From: SZUA-521 sp041738285
Lineage (GTDB): Bacteria; Pseudomonadota; Gammaproteobacteria; Pseudomonadales; Azotimanducaceae
Direction of reading: 5' to 3'
DNA: 52,977 nucleotides
Assembly (NCBI GenBank): GCA_041738285.1
Contig: JBGSQB010000094.1
Span: forward strand, 1 to 52,977
Under the pieces are notes generated by a model. That model had not been told where the DNA came from and did not search any database. It saw only the letters and a program-made list of their open reading frames with translations. Numbering within the stretch: the first letter of the stretch is position 1; every line of letters begins with the position of its first letter. Position numbers and translations under genes: made by a program. Positions 42,160 through 52,506 of the stretch are shown piece by piece.

Positions 42160-45100
42160 TCAGGCTTCGGCGGCAAACGGTAGCGGCTCGCCGCGGCGCC
42201 GCGCCATCATCACGCGCTTGAAGTCTACCGGCATCACTTTGACGAACTGCGTGACCGACTTAGACCAGCTGGTGAGCAGCCGCTGCGCAACGCTCGACCC
42301 GGTGTAACGAAGGTGTCGCTCGATGAGCGTCTTCAACTCCACCAGATCCTCGTCTTCGGCGAGCGACTCGAGTTCGACCATCTGCATGTTGCAGCGTGCG
42401 GCAAATTTGCGCTGCGGATCCCATACGTAGGCGATGCCGCCCGACATGCCGGCAGCGAAATTGCGGCCAGTCTCACCGAGCACCACGACACGTCCACCCG
42501 TCATGTATTCGCAGCCGTGATCGCCTACGCCTTCGATCACCGCGGTGGCGCCGCTGTTGCGCACGCAGAACCGTTCGGCAGCGACACCGCGCAGATACGC
42601 TTCGCCACTCGTGGCGCCGTACAGCACGACGTTGCCGACGAGAATGTTCTCTTCGGCGACGAACTTACTGGTCTTGGGCGGATAGATGATGATCTTGCCG
42701 CCGGATAGACCTTTGCCGACATAGTCGTTGGCATCACCTTCGACTTCCAGGGTTACCCCTTTGGCGAGCCAGGCGCCAAAGCTCTGGCCCGCACTGCCAT
42801 TGAAGTGAAACGTAATGGTGTCGTCCGGCAGCATCGCAGGGCCGAGGCGACGAATGATGGCATTGGACAACATGCCGCCGACCACGCGATTCGTGTTCAC
42901 GATTGGCAGGTGATGATCGACCGTCTTGCCTTCGGCCAGCGCCGGTTCCGCGAGCCGGATCAGTTCATTGTCGAGTGCGTTTTCGAGTTCGTGATCCTGT
43001 TTGTGCTTCGCGTACGCACCGAGAAAATCCTCGGGTTCTACCGCGGCCTTGAGCAGCATGGACAGATCCACGCCTTTCGCCTTCCAGTGCTTCACGGCGG
43101 GACGTGATTCGAGCAGATCGACGCGTCCAACCATTTCGTTGACCGTACGCAGGCCAAGCCCTGCCATGATCTGACGCAGTTCCTTCGCCACCATGAACAG
43201 GTAGTTGACGACGTGCTCCGGCGCGCCGGTGAATTTCTTGCGTAGCTCCGGATCTTGAGTCGCGATGCCGACCGGGCAGGTATTGAGGTGGCACTTGCGC
43301 ATCATGATGCAACCCAGCACCACGAGCGGCGCCGTCGCGAAACCGAACTCTTCGGCGCCGAGCAGTGCGGCGATCGCAACATCACGGCCGGTCTTGAGCT
43401 GGCCATCGGTCTGCAGCACCACGCGCGAACGCAGGTTGTTCATCACCAAGGTCTGGTGCGTCTCGGCGATACCCAGTTCCCAGGGCACACCGGCATGCTT
43501 GATCGAAGTCAGCGGCGATGCGCCGGTGCCACCGGTGTCGCCCGCGATCACGAGGTGGTCGGCACGTGCCTTGGTGACGCCGGTGGCAACGGTGCCGACC
43601 CCGATCTCCGCACCGAGTTTGACGCTGATTCGCGCGAAGGGGTTGGCGTTCTTCAGATCGTGAATCAGCTGTGCAATGTCTTCGATCGAGTAGATGTCGT
43701 GGTGTGGCGGCGGGCTGATCAGCCCGACGCCCGGTGTCGAGTAGCGGATGGTCGCGATGTATTCGTCGACCTTTCGACCCGGCAGCTCGCCGCCTTCACC
43801 CGGCTTTGCGCCCTGCACGATCTTGATCTGCAGCTCATCGGCGTTCGACAGGTAGTTGATGTTGACGCCGAACCGCCCACTGGCCACCTGCTTGATGGCT
43901 GAGCGCTTCGAGTCACCATTGGCCAACGGAATGAAGCGTTCGGGATCTTCGCCACCCTCACCGGTGTTGGACTTGCCGCCCATCCGATTCATGGCAACCG
44001 CGAGCGATTCGTGCGCTTCCTTCGATATCGAACCGAAGCTCATCGCACCGGTGGCGAAACGCTTGACGATCTCCTGCTCGCTCTCGACTTCCTCGAGCGG
44101 CACCGGGGTCGCGACGTGTTTGAAGTCGATCAAGCCACGCAGCGTGCACTGACGATGATTGTCGTCATTGATGTGGCGTGCGAAACGCCAGTACGCATCT
44201 TCGTTGTTGGTGCGTGCCGCGACCTGAAGTTCGGCGATCGCACTTGGATCCCACATGTGGCTGTCGCCGGTCTTGCGCCAGTGGAAGTCGCCGGGGTTCG
44301 GCAACAACGGCAGTCGTGCCAGATCCCGACCGGGGTAGCCCTGCCGGTGACGACGCTCGAGCTCCTCGGCAAGCACGTCGAAGCCCACGCCCTGAACGCG
44401 GCTGGCGGTGCCGGCGAAGCAGCGGTCGATGACCTCTTTGGCAAGCCCCACCGCCTCGAAGATCTGCGCGCCCTTGTAGGACTGCAGCGTAGAGATGCCC
44501 ATCTTGGCCATCACTTTCAAAAGACCCTTGGCGGTACCCTTGCGATAGGACGCGACCACATCGACTTCGTTCTTGATGTGGGTGGCGTCGTCGAGAAACC
44601 CGTCGAGACGTGCCTGCCAGAGCGCCTCGAAGGCGAGGTACGGGTTGATGGCATCCGCGCCGTAGCCGATCAGGAGGCAGTGGTGGTGCACTTCGCGTGC
44701 TTCACCGGTTTCAAGCACGATACCGATCTTGGTGCGCTCGTGGGTGCGCACCAGGTGGTGGTGCACTGCGCCGGTGGCGAGTAGTGCGCTCAGCGGTGTG
44801 CGATCGGCGCTGATGCCGCGATCGGACAGCACGATCAGGCTCTTGCCGCCGGCTATGGCGGCGCTTGCTTCGGCGCAGATTCGGTCGATCGCGGCGATGA
44901 GACCCGCGCGACCCGAGCCGGACGGATAGTTGATATCGATGGTGGCGCTGCGCCAGCCCCGATGATCGACATGCTTGAGTGCAGTCAACTCCTCGTTGGT
45001 CAGAATCGGGTGCGGAATGCGCAGACGGTGCGCGTGCGCGGCAGTTGCGTCGAGCAGATTGCGCTCAGGCCCGATATAGCACTCGAGCGCCATGATCACT

Positions 45101-46755
45101 TCTTCGCGAATCGAGTCGATGGCCGGGTTGGTGACCTGCGCAAAGAGCTGCTTGAAATAGTCGTAGAGCATGCGCGGCCGTTCGGACATCACGGCCAGGG
45201 CGGCATCGTTACCCATCGAACCGAGCGGGTCTCGCAGTTCGGCGACCAGCGGCATCAGCATGAACTGCATCGTTTCCTGGGTGTAGCCGAACGCCTGCAT
45301 GCGCTCGAGCAGCCGACCGGGATTGAAGCCGCGCGGCTCTGTGTTGGGTGACAGGTCGGCGAGATCGATGCGCTGCTCTTGCAACCACTTGGCGTATGGG
45401 CGCGCCTTGGCCCATTCTGCTTTGATCTCTTCGTCGGGGATCATGCGACCCTGCTCGAAATCGATCAGGAACATCTTGCCGGGTTGCAGGCGGCCCTTCT
45501 TGATGACGTTTTCTTCGTCGATCGGCAGCACGCCGACCTCCGATGCCATGATGCACATGCCATCTTCGGTGATGTAGTAGCGCGACGGGCGCAGACCGTT
45601 GCGGTCGAGCACGGCGCCAATGCACGTGCCGTCGCTGAATACGATCGAAGCGGGACCGTCCCAAGGTTCCATGAGACAGGAGTGGTACTCGTAGAAGGCG
45701 CGCTTGTCCGCATCCATCGAGGTGTGCTGTTGCCACGCCTCCGGAATCATCATCAGCACCGATTCCTGCAGGGTGCGACCCGACATGGTCAGGAACTCGA
45801 GTACGTTGTCGAACGTACCGGAGTCGGAGCAGTCCGCCTCGACAATCGGGAACAGCTTCTTGAGGTCGTCGCCATACAGATCGGAACTGACCACACCCTG
45901 GCGTGCGTTCATCCAGTTCTTGTTGCCGAGCAGCGTGTTGATCTCACCGTTGTGGCTCATGAAACGGTTCGGTTGCGCGCGATCCCACGATGGAAACGTA
46001 TTGGTCGAAAATCGCGAGTGCAGCATCGCGAGGTGCGATTCGTAGTCGAGATCGTCGAGGTCGCGATAGAACGGGAACACCTGCGCGGGCGTGAGCATGC
46101 CCTTGTAGACGATGATCCTGCTCGACAGGCTGCAAATGTAGAACAGTTTGCGCTCGACGAGTGTCTCGTTACTGCGCAACAGATGGGTGGCATGCTTCCG
46201 GATCACGTACAGCTTGCGGTCAAACGCCGCGGCGTCGGTGCCGGGTGCAGCGCCAATGAACAACTGTTCGAAGTGCGGCATGGCACGGCGGGCTGCCTTG
46301 CCGAGGTCGGCGCTCTCTGGATCGACCGGCAGCTTGCGCCAGTGCAGTACTGTCTGCCCCGCGGCGCGGACGCACTCTTCGAGCACCTTTTTACAGTGGC
46401 TGCGTTCCTTCAGGTCGCGCGGCAGGAATACGTTACCGACCCCGTATTCCCCCGGCGCCGGCAGCTTGAACTTGAGCCTTCGGGCGAACTTGCGGAACAG
46501 CTTGTGGGGCAGTGCAGTGAGGATGCCGGCGCCATCGCCGGTGTTCTTTTCGTAGCCGACGCCACCGCGGTGTTCCATGCAGCAGTTGATGTGCTCGGCT
46601 GCGCGCACGATCAGATTGCTCGGACGCCCCTTGATATCGCAGACAAAGCCGACACCGCAGCTGTCGTGTTCGAACGCGGGGTCGTATAGACCCGACGCGG
46701 ACGGCAGCCCGAGGCCCAATTCGACCGACAGCTCGCTAGGTTGCCCGCTCTTCAT
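42160..46755 (-). CDS. gltB: Glutamate synthase (NADPH) large subunit GltB
   Basis: 1531 residues from ATG 46755, preceded by GGAGAGG; the frame is open to 46812. A propeptide of about 32 residues ends before CGVGFV, whose Cys becomes the N-terminal nucleophile of the class II amidotransferase domain. Then the central domain, the FMN/synthase domain (KPGEGGELPGRKV, GDTGGTGASPL), the 3Fe-4S site (CHLNTCPVG) and the C-terminal beta-helix GXGXG domain. It makes two glutamates from glutamine and 2-oxoglutarate, forming the GS/GOGAT cycle with glnA. Confidence 0.97.
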   Translation of the reverse strand: MKSGQPSELSVELGLGLPSASGLYDPAFEHDSCGVGFVCDIKGRPSNLIVRAAEHINCCMEHRGGVGYEKNTGDGAGILTALPHKLFRKFARRLKFKLPAPGEYGVGNVFLPRDLKERSHCKKVLEECVRAAGQTVLHWRKLPVDPESADLGKAARRAMPHFEQLFIGAAPGTDAAAFDRKLYVIRKHATHLLRSNETLVERKLFYICSLSSRIIVYKGMLTPAQVFPFYRDLDDLDYESHLAMLHSRFSTNTFPSWDRAQPNRFMSHNGEINTLLGNKNWMNARQGVVSSDLYGDDLKKLFPIVEADCSDSGTFDNVLEFLTMSGRTLQESVLMMIPEAWQQHTSMDADKRAFYEYHSCLMEPWDGPASIVFSDGTCIGAVLDRNGLRPSRYYITEDGMCIMASEVGVLPIDEENVIKKGRLQPGKMFLIDFEQGRMIPDEEIKAEWAKARPYAKWLQEQRIDLADLSPNTEPRGFNPGRLLERMQAFGYTQETMQFMLMPLVAELRDPLGSMGNDAALAVMSERPRMLYDYFKQLFAQVTNPAIDSIREEVIMALECYIGPERNLLDATAAHAHRLRIPHPILTNEELTALKHVDHRGWRSATIDINYPSGSGRAGLIAAIDRICAEASAAIAGGKSLIVLSDRGISADRTPLSALLATGAVHHHLVRTHERTKIGIVLETGEAREVHHHCLLIGYGADAINPYLAFEALWQARLDGFLDDATHIKNEVDVVASYRKGTAKGLLKVMAKMGISTLQSYKGAQIFEAVGLAKEVIDRCFAGTASRVQGVGFDVLAEELERRHRQGYPGRDLARLPLLPNPGDFHWRKTGDSHMWDPSAIAELQVAARTNNEDAYWRFARHINDDNHRQCTLRGLIDFKHVATPVPLEEVESEQEIVKRFATGAMSFGSISKEAHESLAVAMNRMGGKSNTGEGGEDPERFIPLANGDSKRSAIKQVASGRFGVNINYLSNADELQIKIVQGAKPGEGGELPGRKVDEYIATIRYSTPGVGLISPPPHHDIYSIEDIAQLIHDLKNANPFARISVKLGAEIGVGTVATGVTKARADHLVIAGDTGGTGASPLTSIKHAGVPWELGIAETHQTLVMNNLRSRVVLQTDGQLKTGRDVAIAALLGAEEFGFATAPLVVLGCIMMRKCHLNTCPVGIATQDPELRKKFTGAPEHVVNYLFMVAKELRQIMAGLGLRTVNEMVGRVDLLESRPAVKHWKAKGVDLSMLLKAAVEPEDFLGAYAKHKQDHELENALDNELIRLAEPALAEGKTVDHHLPIVNTNRVVGGMLSNAIIRRLGPAMLPDDTITFHFNGSAGQSFGAWLAKGVTLEVEGDANDYVGKGLSGGKIIIYPPKTSKFVAEENILVGNVVLYGATSGEAYLRGVAAERFCVRNSGATAVIEGVGDHGCEYMTGGRVVVLGETGRNFAAGMSGGIAYVWDPQRKFAARCNMQMVELESLAEDEDLVELKTLIERHLRYTGSSVAQRLLTSWSKSVTQFVKVMPVDFKRVMMARRRGEPLPFAAEA

Positions 46756-46812
46756 GTCCTCTCCGAGTCCTTCGTTGTCATCGTTTTCGCGTACCACCGT
46801 CAGTTTCCGCAC

Positions 46813-47068
46813 GGGTCGCGCCGCCCGAGCGGGGCATTCTCCACCCGAGTTCTAACTCGTCCCTGCGGTGTATTCGAGGCACGCCACCTCTCGCGTCCGC
46901 GGGTAAGGAAGCCTCCCGCACAGCGTCCGGCGATCAGTCCTCAATGAGGGGCATCCGGCGCGCGCACTCGATCCTCGCACAGCCAGAGCGGCCCGCGAAT
47001 TTACCACCCGCAACCTCGTTGTCAACCGAGGGCCCGGCCGGCGAACATCTCAGAAAGGGAGCGGACGA
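46813..47068. other. Leader region upstream of gltB
   Basis: 256 bases between gltB and the GNAT gene, both on the minus strand. I see no NtrC palindrome and no clear -24/-12 or -35/-10 pair, and no hairpin with a U-run. The gltBD promoter should lie here but is not recognised. Confidence 0.4.
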
Positions 47069-47827
47069 TCAAGCGGGCCCGATTCGGTACCAGTAGCGGT
47101 ACCCGGTGGTGAAACCGAGCTGGTGATACAGCGCCACAGCCGGGCTGTTGTCGGTCATCACCTGCAGGTAAGCGTGCTTAGCGCCCGTTCTTGCGCCCCA
47201 TGCCAGCAGGCCAAGGACCGTGGCTCGGGCATGACCTGTGCGCCTTGCCCCGGCGCAGGTCGCCACATCGAACAGCCCGACCAGCCCGAGATCTGCAACT
47301 GCCAGGCCGCAGCTCACCGGCAACGCATCCGTCGCCGATCGCCTGACCAGGAAGGCGTGATCGTTGTGAATGCCCTTCAAGAGCGCCGTGTGCAGGGGCT
47401 GGGTGGAGGTCGGGGTCAGGGTTATCCGGTTGTAGTGCTCGAGCCAAAGCGCACGCGGCAGCTCCTCGATGTCTGGGTCGAAGCTCGGTGGGACGGAATC
47501 GAGCAAGGGCTTCACCATGACCTCGGTGGGATCCACCACCGTGTAGCCGCGTGCCCCAAGATAGGCATCGATTCCCCGGTCGGTGTCGATGTCGGTGAGT
47601 CGGAATACCGTCTTCAGTCCCTCGCGCGCGAACCGGTTTTCGCATTCCCGAACTTTGGCGGCCAGGTCGAGGGTGCCCGGATATAGGGGCACCACGCAGT
47701 TGGCGCGTTTCGTGAATCCCCGGGTGAAGCGCAGTACCCAACCGTCCAGCAGTACCTGGTGCAGGGCTGGCCATGCATTGAGCGACGCTTCTTCAACGCG
47801 GCGCGGCGATGGGGCTGACGATGTCAT
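47069..47827 (-). CDS. GNAT family N-acetyltransferase
   Basis: 252 residues from ATG 47827 (47869 is an alternative that would overlap the upstream region of the NUDIX gene). An N-terminal domain of about 110 residues (ASLNAWPALHQVLLDGWVLRFTRGFTKRANCVVPL) precedes a C-terminal acetyltransferase domain (LFDVATCAGARRTGHARATVLGLLAW, YLQVMTDNSPAVALYHQLGF). The Q-x-x-G-x-G/A loop is replaced by RRTGHA. This two-part layout matches unnamed GNAT proteins with an N-terminal lobe; substrate unknown. Divergent from the NUDIX gene. Confidence 0.8.
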   Translation of the reverse strand: MTSSAPSPRRVEEASLNAWPALHQVLLDGWVLRFTRGFTKRANCVVPLYPGTLDLAAKVRECENRFAREGLKTVFRLTDIDTDRGIDAYLGARGYTVVDPTEVMVKPLLDSVPPSFDPDIEELPRALWLEHYNRITLTPTSTQPLHTALLKGIHNDHAFLVRRSATDALPVSCGLAVADLGLVGLFDVATCAGARRTGHARATVLGLLAWGARTGAKHAYLQVMTDNSPAVALYHQLGFTTGYRYWYRIGPA

Positions 47828-47910
47828 GGCCGCAGCGTATTTGGCGTCGCAGTCCCTTGTCACTAACATCCGCGATAGTCATGCGGAGGATCCCTAAGCG
47901 GAAGGACACC

Positions 47911-48339
47911 GTGCGCGACACGTTCCCGATCATCGTACATACCTTGCTGTGGCGGCGCGGGGCACTGCTGTTGCTGCGCCGATCGGCTACTGGATACCTC
48001 GACGGCTACTTCGCGCTGCCGGGTGGTCACCTGCAACAAGGAGAAGGGATCATCGACTGCGCGATTCGTGAGTGCCGCGAAGAAGCTGGCGTCGATCTGC
48101 CGCGCGCCGGGGTGCGACCGCTGGCCGCGTTGCCGTACCGTGGCAAGGACGGCCAGGGCGTGAACTTCATCATGTCCTGCGACAACTTTGCAGGGCAGGC
48201 ACGGCTCGCCGAGCCCGATCGGTTCGATCAGTTGTACTGGGCCGATCCAGCTGCACTGCCTGAACGCACGGTCCCTTACGTTGCGGACATCCTCAAACTG
48301 CAAGCGTCAGGCAACTGGTTCCTCGAATTCGATGGCTGA
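47911..48339 (+). CDS. NUDIX hydrolase
   Basis: 142 residues from GTG 47911, which has GGAAGG five bases upstream; ATG 47881 would add ten basic residues. The Nudix box GHLQQGEGIIDCAIRECREEAGVD contains G-x5-E-x7-RE-x2-EE-x-G, so a divalent-metal pyrophosphohydrolase is expected. The substrate cannot be told from the sequence. Confidence 0.88.
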   Translation: MRDTFPIIVHTLLWRRGALLLLRRSATGYLDGYFALPGGHLQQGEGIIDCAIRECREEAGVDLPRAGVRPLAALPYRGKDGQGVNFIMSCDNFAGQARLAEPDRFDQLYWADPAALPERTVPYVADILKLQASGNWFLEFDG

Positions 48340-48654
48340 TCAGTCGCAGCTCTCGCCGTTCTGGCTGGGGCGCTGATCACGCGACCGGCGCTTTGGGCCG
48401 CAGTGCCGCGCGCACTGTTCGTCGTGGTCGTTAACATGCGCGCGGTGTACGGCTCGGTCGCCACGGTTGGACATCGACCTGCACGACCGTGGCCCGCTTA
48501 GCGTACTTGCCAGGATCGGAGGCCGTATACGTCATTCCGCCGCTGGCCTGGACGGCGGCTGCGCTCATGGAAAACCAGATTTCGGCGCTCCTCGAGTAAG
48601 CGGCGGGCCGCTTGCCGCTGTTACAATCGCGAAAAAGTTGAAGGACTTTCGTTC
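48340..48654. other. Gap between the NUDIX gene and mdh
   Basis: No convincing gene. A 45-codon frame on the minus strand (48431-48568, starting MSAAAVQASGGMTYTASDPG) has a plausible composition but no ribosome-binding site at a useful distance, and could be a remnant. TACAAT at 48622-48627 may be the -10 box of mdh, but no matching -35 box is seen. Confidence 0.4.
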
Positions 48655-49638
48655 ATGAAGAAACCAGTTCGTGTCACGGTCACCGGCGCTGCGGGCCAGA
48701 TCGGCTATGCACTCCTGTTCCGCATCGCATCGGGCGACATGCTGGGTAAAGACCAGCCCGTGATTCTGCAGTTGCTCGAGATCACACCGGCCCTGGGCGC
48801 GCTCAAGGGCGTCATCATGGAAGTCGAAGATTGTGCGTTCCCGCTGGTGCACGGGCTCATTCCCACCGACGACCCGAACGTCGCGTTCAAGGATGCCGAG
48901 TACGCGCTGCTGGTAGGTTCGCGCCCGCGCAGCAAGGGCATGGAGCGCAAGGATCTGATCGAAGCCAATGCGGCGATCTTCTCTGTGCAAGGCAAGGCGT
49001 TGAACGATCATGCGTCGCGCAATGTGCGCGTGCTGGTGGTCGGCAACCCCGCCAACACGAACTCACTCATCGCTCAGCGTAATGCGCCGGATTTGAATCC
49101 ACGTCAGTTCACCGCGATGACGCGCCTGGACCACAATCGCGCCCAGGCCCAGTTGGCCCAGAAGACGGGCAAGCACACGACTGACGTCAAGGGCCTGTGC
49201 ATCTGGGGAAACCACTCCGCGACCCAGTACCCCGACCTTCACGCGGCAACCGTCGCGGGCAAGGGCGCCCTCGACCTGGTCGATCAGGCCTGGTACGCGA
49301 ATACTTTCATTCCGGCCGTGCAGCAGCGCGGCGCGGCCATCATCGAGGCACGCGGTGCGTCGAGCGCAGCGTCGGCCGCGAACGCCGCGATCGACCACAT
49401 GCGCGACTGGGCACTCGGCACCGATGGCGAAACCGTCAGTATGGCGGTGTACAGCGATGGCAGTTATGGCGTCGACAAAGCGCTCATCTATTCCTTCCCG
49501 GTCACCTGCAAGAACGGCGATTGGCAGATTGTGCAGGGCCTCACCGTGAATGCGTTCAGCCGCGACAAGATGAAGGCGACGGAAACCGAACTCAAAGAAG
49601 AACGTGATGCGGTGGCACACCTGCTGCCGAAGGCGTGA
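48655..49638 (+). CDS. mdh: Malate dehydrogenase Mdh
   Basis: 327 residues. NAD-binding VTVTGAAGQIGYALLFRIASG, the catalytic-site segments RPRSKGMERKDLIEAN, VVGNPANTNSLI, the substrate Arg in MTRLDHNRA, and the catalytic His in CIWGNHSATQYPD. This is the LDH-like/cytosolic-type MDH common in beta- and some gammaproteobacteria, unlike the 312-residue E. coli enzyme. GAAGGA lies eight bases before the ATG. Oxidises malate in the TCA cycle. Its 3' end overlaps the convergent hydrolase gene by 47 bp. Confidence 0.96.
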   Translation: MKKPVRVTVTGAAGQIGYALLFRIASGDMLGKDQPVILQLLEITPALGALKGVIMEVEDCAFPLVHGLIPTDDPNVAFKDAEYALLVGSRPRSKGMERKDLIEANAAIFSVQGKALNDHASRNVRVLVVGNPANTNSLIAQRNAPDLNPRQFTAMTRLDHNRAQAQLAQKTGKHTTDVKGLCIWGNHSATQYPDLHAATVAGKGALDLVDQAWYANTFIPAVQQRGAAIIEARGASSAASAANAAIDHMRDWALGTDGETVSMAVYSDGSYGVDKALIYSFPVTCKNGDWQIVQGLTVNAFSRDKMKATETELKEERDAVAHLLPKA

Positions 49639-50410
49639 CCATGGTCTTGATTGCCTGCCACACGATGTTCTGATTGAGCACAGCATTGTGCCCGGCGCCG
49701 CTGATTTCGATCAGATCCGTGTCCGGGTGCGGTGACCGCGCGAGGCATTGCGATTCGGCAGGTGGAATTACGCGGTCGGCGAGCCCGACAACGAGCGTCA
49801 TTCGTCGTGGCAGTCGTGGCGCGATTGCCTGCACGTCGAACGGGTGCGCAAGCAGGGCGCGGGTTGGCAGGAACGCCGGTGCGTGCAGCGCCGCGACGTT
49901 CTCGAAACTGCAATAGGGACTGACCAACACCATCCCCGAGACGCGCGCACCGAGGTTGGCCGCGGCCAGCGCCGCGACCCCGGCGCCGAGGCTTCTGCCC
50001 ACCAGGTACACATCCTGCGCGTCGTCGGTGAAACGCCTGACCAGGCGCGTCGCATCGCTCACTAGATTCGATTGCGAAGGTTCGCCGTCGCTGTCGCCAT
50101 AGCCACGATAGTCGATGAGATACGTGCGCGCAGGCAGCGCCGCGAAACGCGCGGCGTAGGCGGTCGCGGATTCCGCGTTGCCACCGAAGTAAAACACGGT
50201 CGGCACGGTGCGGTCCGGGTTGACGAGGAGTCCTCGCACGACGGCATCCCCAAGGTCGGCGGCAACCGCCTGGGTGCTGATCTCCGAAGGGCTGGGCGCG
50301 GCTGCCCGCCCGACGAAGATGAGTGAATCCTGACCAAAGTAGTAGGCTGCGCAGATCAGCAGATACGCAAGCAACCCGACGACGATCGATTTGCGGAGCA
50401 GAGCAGTCAT
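49592..50410 (-). CDS. Membrane-anchored alpha/beta hydrolase
   Basis: 272 residues. N-terminal anchor (KSIVVGLLAYLLICAAYYFG), then a BEM46-like alpha/beta hydrolase: oxyanion region FYFGGNAES, YRGYGDSDG, nucleophile elbow GRSLGAG, acidic residue in GLADRVIPP and catalytic His in SGAGHN. It starts on the stop of the ABC exporter (ATGA at 50407-50410), so it is translated with the export operon. Substrate unknown; the active site probably faces the periplasm. Confidence 0.85.
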   Translation of the reverse strand: MTALLRKSIVVGLLAYLLICAAYYFGQDSLIFVGRAAAPSPSEISTQAVAADLGDAVVRGLLVNPDRTVPTVFYFGGNAESATAYAARFAALPARTYLIDYRGYGDSDGEPSQSNLVSDATRLVRRFTDDAQDVYLVGRSLGAGVAALAAANLGARVSGMVLVSPYCSFENVAALHAPAFLPTRALLAHPFDVQAIAPRLPRRMTLVVGLADRVIPPAESQCLARSPHPDTDLIEISGAGHNAVLNQNIVWQAIKTMVTPSAAGVPPHHVLL

Positions 50411-52506
50411 GGCGACTGCGCGCTCGCCGGATGATCGATCGCAACGCGCTGCAGCGCGCCGTCACTCAAGCGGTACACGGCGTCACAGCTCGAAATCTCG
50501 TCCGGGCGATGGGTGACGCGAACGATTGTGAGCCCGAGGCCGCGCAGGTTGGCATTGACTGCGGCGCGGGTCGCATCGTCGAGGTTGGCCGTTGCTTCGT
50601 CGAGCAATAGCAGCCGCGGGTTCTTGTACAGCGCGCGCGCCAGCAGCAGCCGTTGTACCTGACCTGCGGAAAGCGCAATGCCCATGTCGCCCAGCGGTGT
50701 GTCGTAGCCCAGCGGCAGTGCCTCGATTTCAGATTGAATGCACGCGATTTCGCACACCCGAGCGATTCTGACATCGTCCGGCTGCAGATCGAACAGCGCA
50801 ACGTTGTCGCGAATGGTCCCAGTGAACACGCTGTCACCCTGCAACACCACACCCACTGATGATTGCACTGCGGCTCGGCAGTTGGCGACGCTGCGAACGT
50901 GATCGAACAGAATCTCGCCGCTGTCCGGCTTGATGAGGCCGAGGAGGATCTTGAGAAATGTCGATTTGCCGGAGCCGGAAGCGCCGAGCACCGCCACGTC
51001 GGCGCCCGGCACGATATTGCAACTGGCGTCGCTCAATATCGGCGGCTGCCCCTTCCGGTAGCCGAAGCAGACGTTGCGGAGCGCGATGCCACCGCGCAGC
51101 GGCGCATGCACGAGCCCTTCAACCGACTGCGTCGAGTCAGGTGCTTCCAGGGCAATGTCGGCCAGTCGCTCCAGGTGCAGCCGCAGCATGCGGATCTCGA
51201 CCATCTGCTCGATCAATGCGCTCGCGGCGCGAACAAAGTGACTCTTGTAGGCAATGAATGCGTACAGCATGCCGATCGTGAACTCGGATTCGATCACTGA
51301 GCGGGCGCCGAGATACACGACGAGGATGTTCTCGATGCCAGTGAGCAGACCGCGAGCGAGGTCCAGCCGAAGCCCGAACAATCCGAGGGTGCTGCCCGCG
51401 TCGACCGAGTCCGTGTGAAAGCGGCGCCAGAGATCTGACCGCGCCGACTCCATACCGTTTGCCTTCAGGCTGAGGATCGAGCGCAGCGACTCGATGAACA
51501 CGGTCTGCTCCGCGGCGCTGCGCCGTATTCCATCGTTGGTCAGTACCTGCAGCCGCGGCAGTGTGCCGAGCTGCAACACGAGCGCGGCCAGCAGGAAGGC
51601 AAGGACCGTGAGGGTGAGTGTGGGTTGGTAGACGAACAGCAGCGCGAGCGTAGTGATTGCCAGGAGACCGTCGATTACAACCGCGGCGATCCCGGCAGTC
51701 AGCAACTTGAGTACCGGCGCGAGCGAACCGAAGCGCGCGTTGATGTCGCCGATGTCGCGATGCACGAAGAACAGCAGCGGCAACCGCAACAGGTGCGCGC
51801 ATAGGTTGGCGGACAGCTGTTCGTTGAGACTTGCGCCCAGGCGCAGTGACAGCACCGAGCGCAAATGACCGACGGTGGTGCCGATCACGGAGAGTCCCGC
51901 GAACGCAATCCCGAGTACGGCGAGCAGATCGACGTCGCTGCGCACGAGCGCATCGTCCACGACGAGTTGCACGTACATGGGAGATACGAGCGCCACGCAC
52001 TGCAGGGCGATAGACAGTGCAATGATTGCGATGAGCGGCCCTGCGACACCCGAAGATTGTGCCCATATGTCGGAAAGGCGTACTCGCGGCGGCGCGGCGG
52101 ATTGCCAGCGATCGGCCCCCGGCGTGAGTTCCAGGGCGATCCCACCGAATAGAGCGTGCACCTCATGGTGACGATAGAAGCGCGCACCAGTGGCCGGGTC
52201 GTGCAGATGCCAGCCACGCGCAGTCACTTTTTTCAGCACCACGAAGTGCTGCGTGCCCCACAGCAGCACGCATGGCGTGCGCAGCTGATGGGCTTCTTCG
52301 GGTTCCAGTCGCAATGGCCGCGCGTGCAGTTGGATGTTGCGCGCGATGTCGATGAGCGCGCGCAGCGAGTTACCGACGGCCGCATAACCGATTTCCCGCC
52401 GCAGCTGAGTGATCGAACACGTGCGACCGTGCGCGTTGGCAATCATCGCGATACATGCGACGCCGCATTCGGTGCTGTTCGACTGCAGCAGCACCGGCAG
52501 CGTCAT
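50407..52506 (-). CDS. Peptidase-containing ABC exporter (C39, bacteriocin type)
   Basis: 699 residues in the usual order: C39 peptidase (1-130) with Gln8, catalytic Cys14 (NSTECGVACIAM), His87 (GTQHFVVL) and Asp103 (HDPATG); a transmembrane domain of about six helices (155-440); and an ATPase with Walker A GASGSGKST, signature LSAGQVQRL (Ala in place of the second Gly), Walker B LLLLDEATANLD and the H-loop VTHR. These exporters remove a double-glycine leader and pump the peptide out. All catalytic residues are present. 4-bp overlaps with both neighbours. Confidence 0.95.
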   Translation of the reverse strand: MTLPVLLQSNSTECGVACIAMIANAHGRTCSITQLRREIGYAAVGNSLRALIDIARNIQLHARPLRLEPEEAHQLRTPCVLLWGTQHFVVLKKVTARGWHLHDPATGARFYRHHEVHALFGGIALELTPGADRWQSAAPPRVRLSDIWAQSSGVAGPLIAIIALSIALQCVALVSPMYVQLVVDDALVRSDVDLLAVLGIAFAGLSVIGTTVGHLRSVLSLRLGASLNEQLSANLCAHLLRLPLLFFVHRDIGDINARFGSLAPVLKLLTAGIAAVVIDGLLAITTLALLFVYQPTLTLTVLAFLLAALVLQLGTLPRLQVLTNDGIRRSAAEQTVFIESLRSILSLKANGMESARSDLWRRFHTDSVDAGSTLGLFGLRLDLARGLLTGIENILVVYLGARSVIESEFTIGMLYAFIAYKSHFVRAASALIEQMVEIRMLRLHLERLADIALEAPDSTQSVEGLVHAPLRGGIALRNVCFGYRKGQPPILSDASCNIVPGADVAVLGASGSGKSTFLKILLGLIKPDSGEILFDHVRSVANCRAAVQSSVGVVLQGDSVFTGTIRDNVALFDLQPDDVRIARVCEIACIQSEIEALPLGYDTPLGDMGIALSAGQVQRLLLARALYKNPRLLLLDEATANLDDATRAAVNANLRGLGLTIVRVTHRPDEISSCDAVYRLSDGALQRVAIDHPASAQSP

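Noticed and set aside
45379..46689. 436-codon plus-strand frame opposite gltB
   Set aside because: Antisense shadow of GltB; no start signal or domain.
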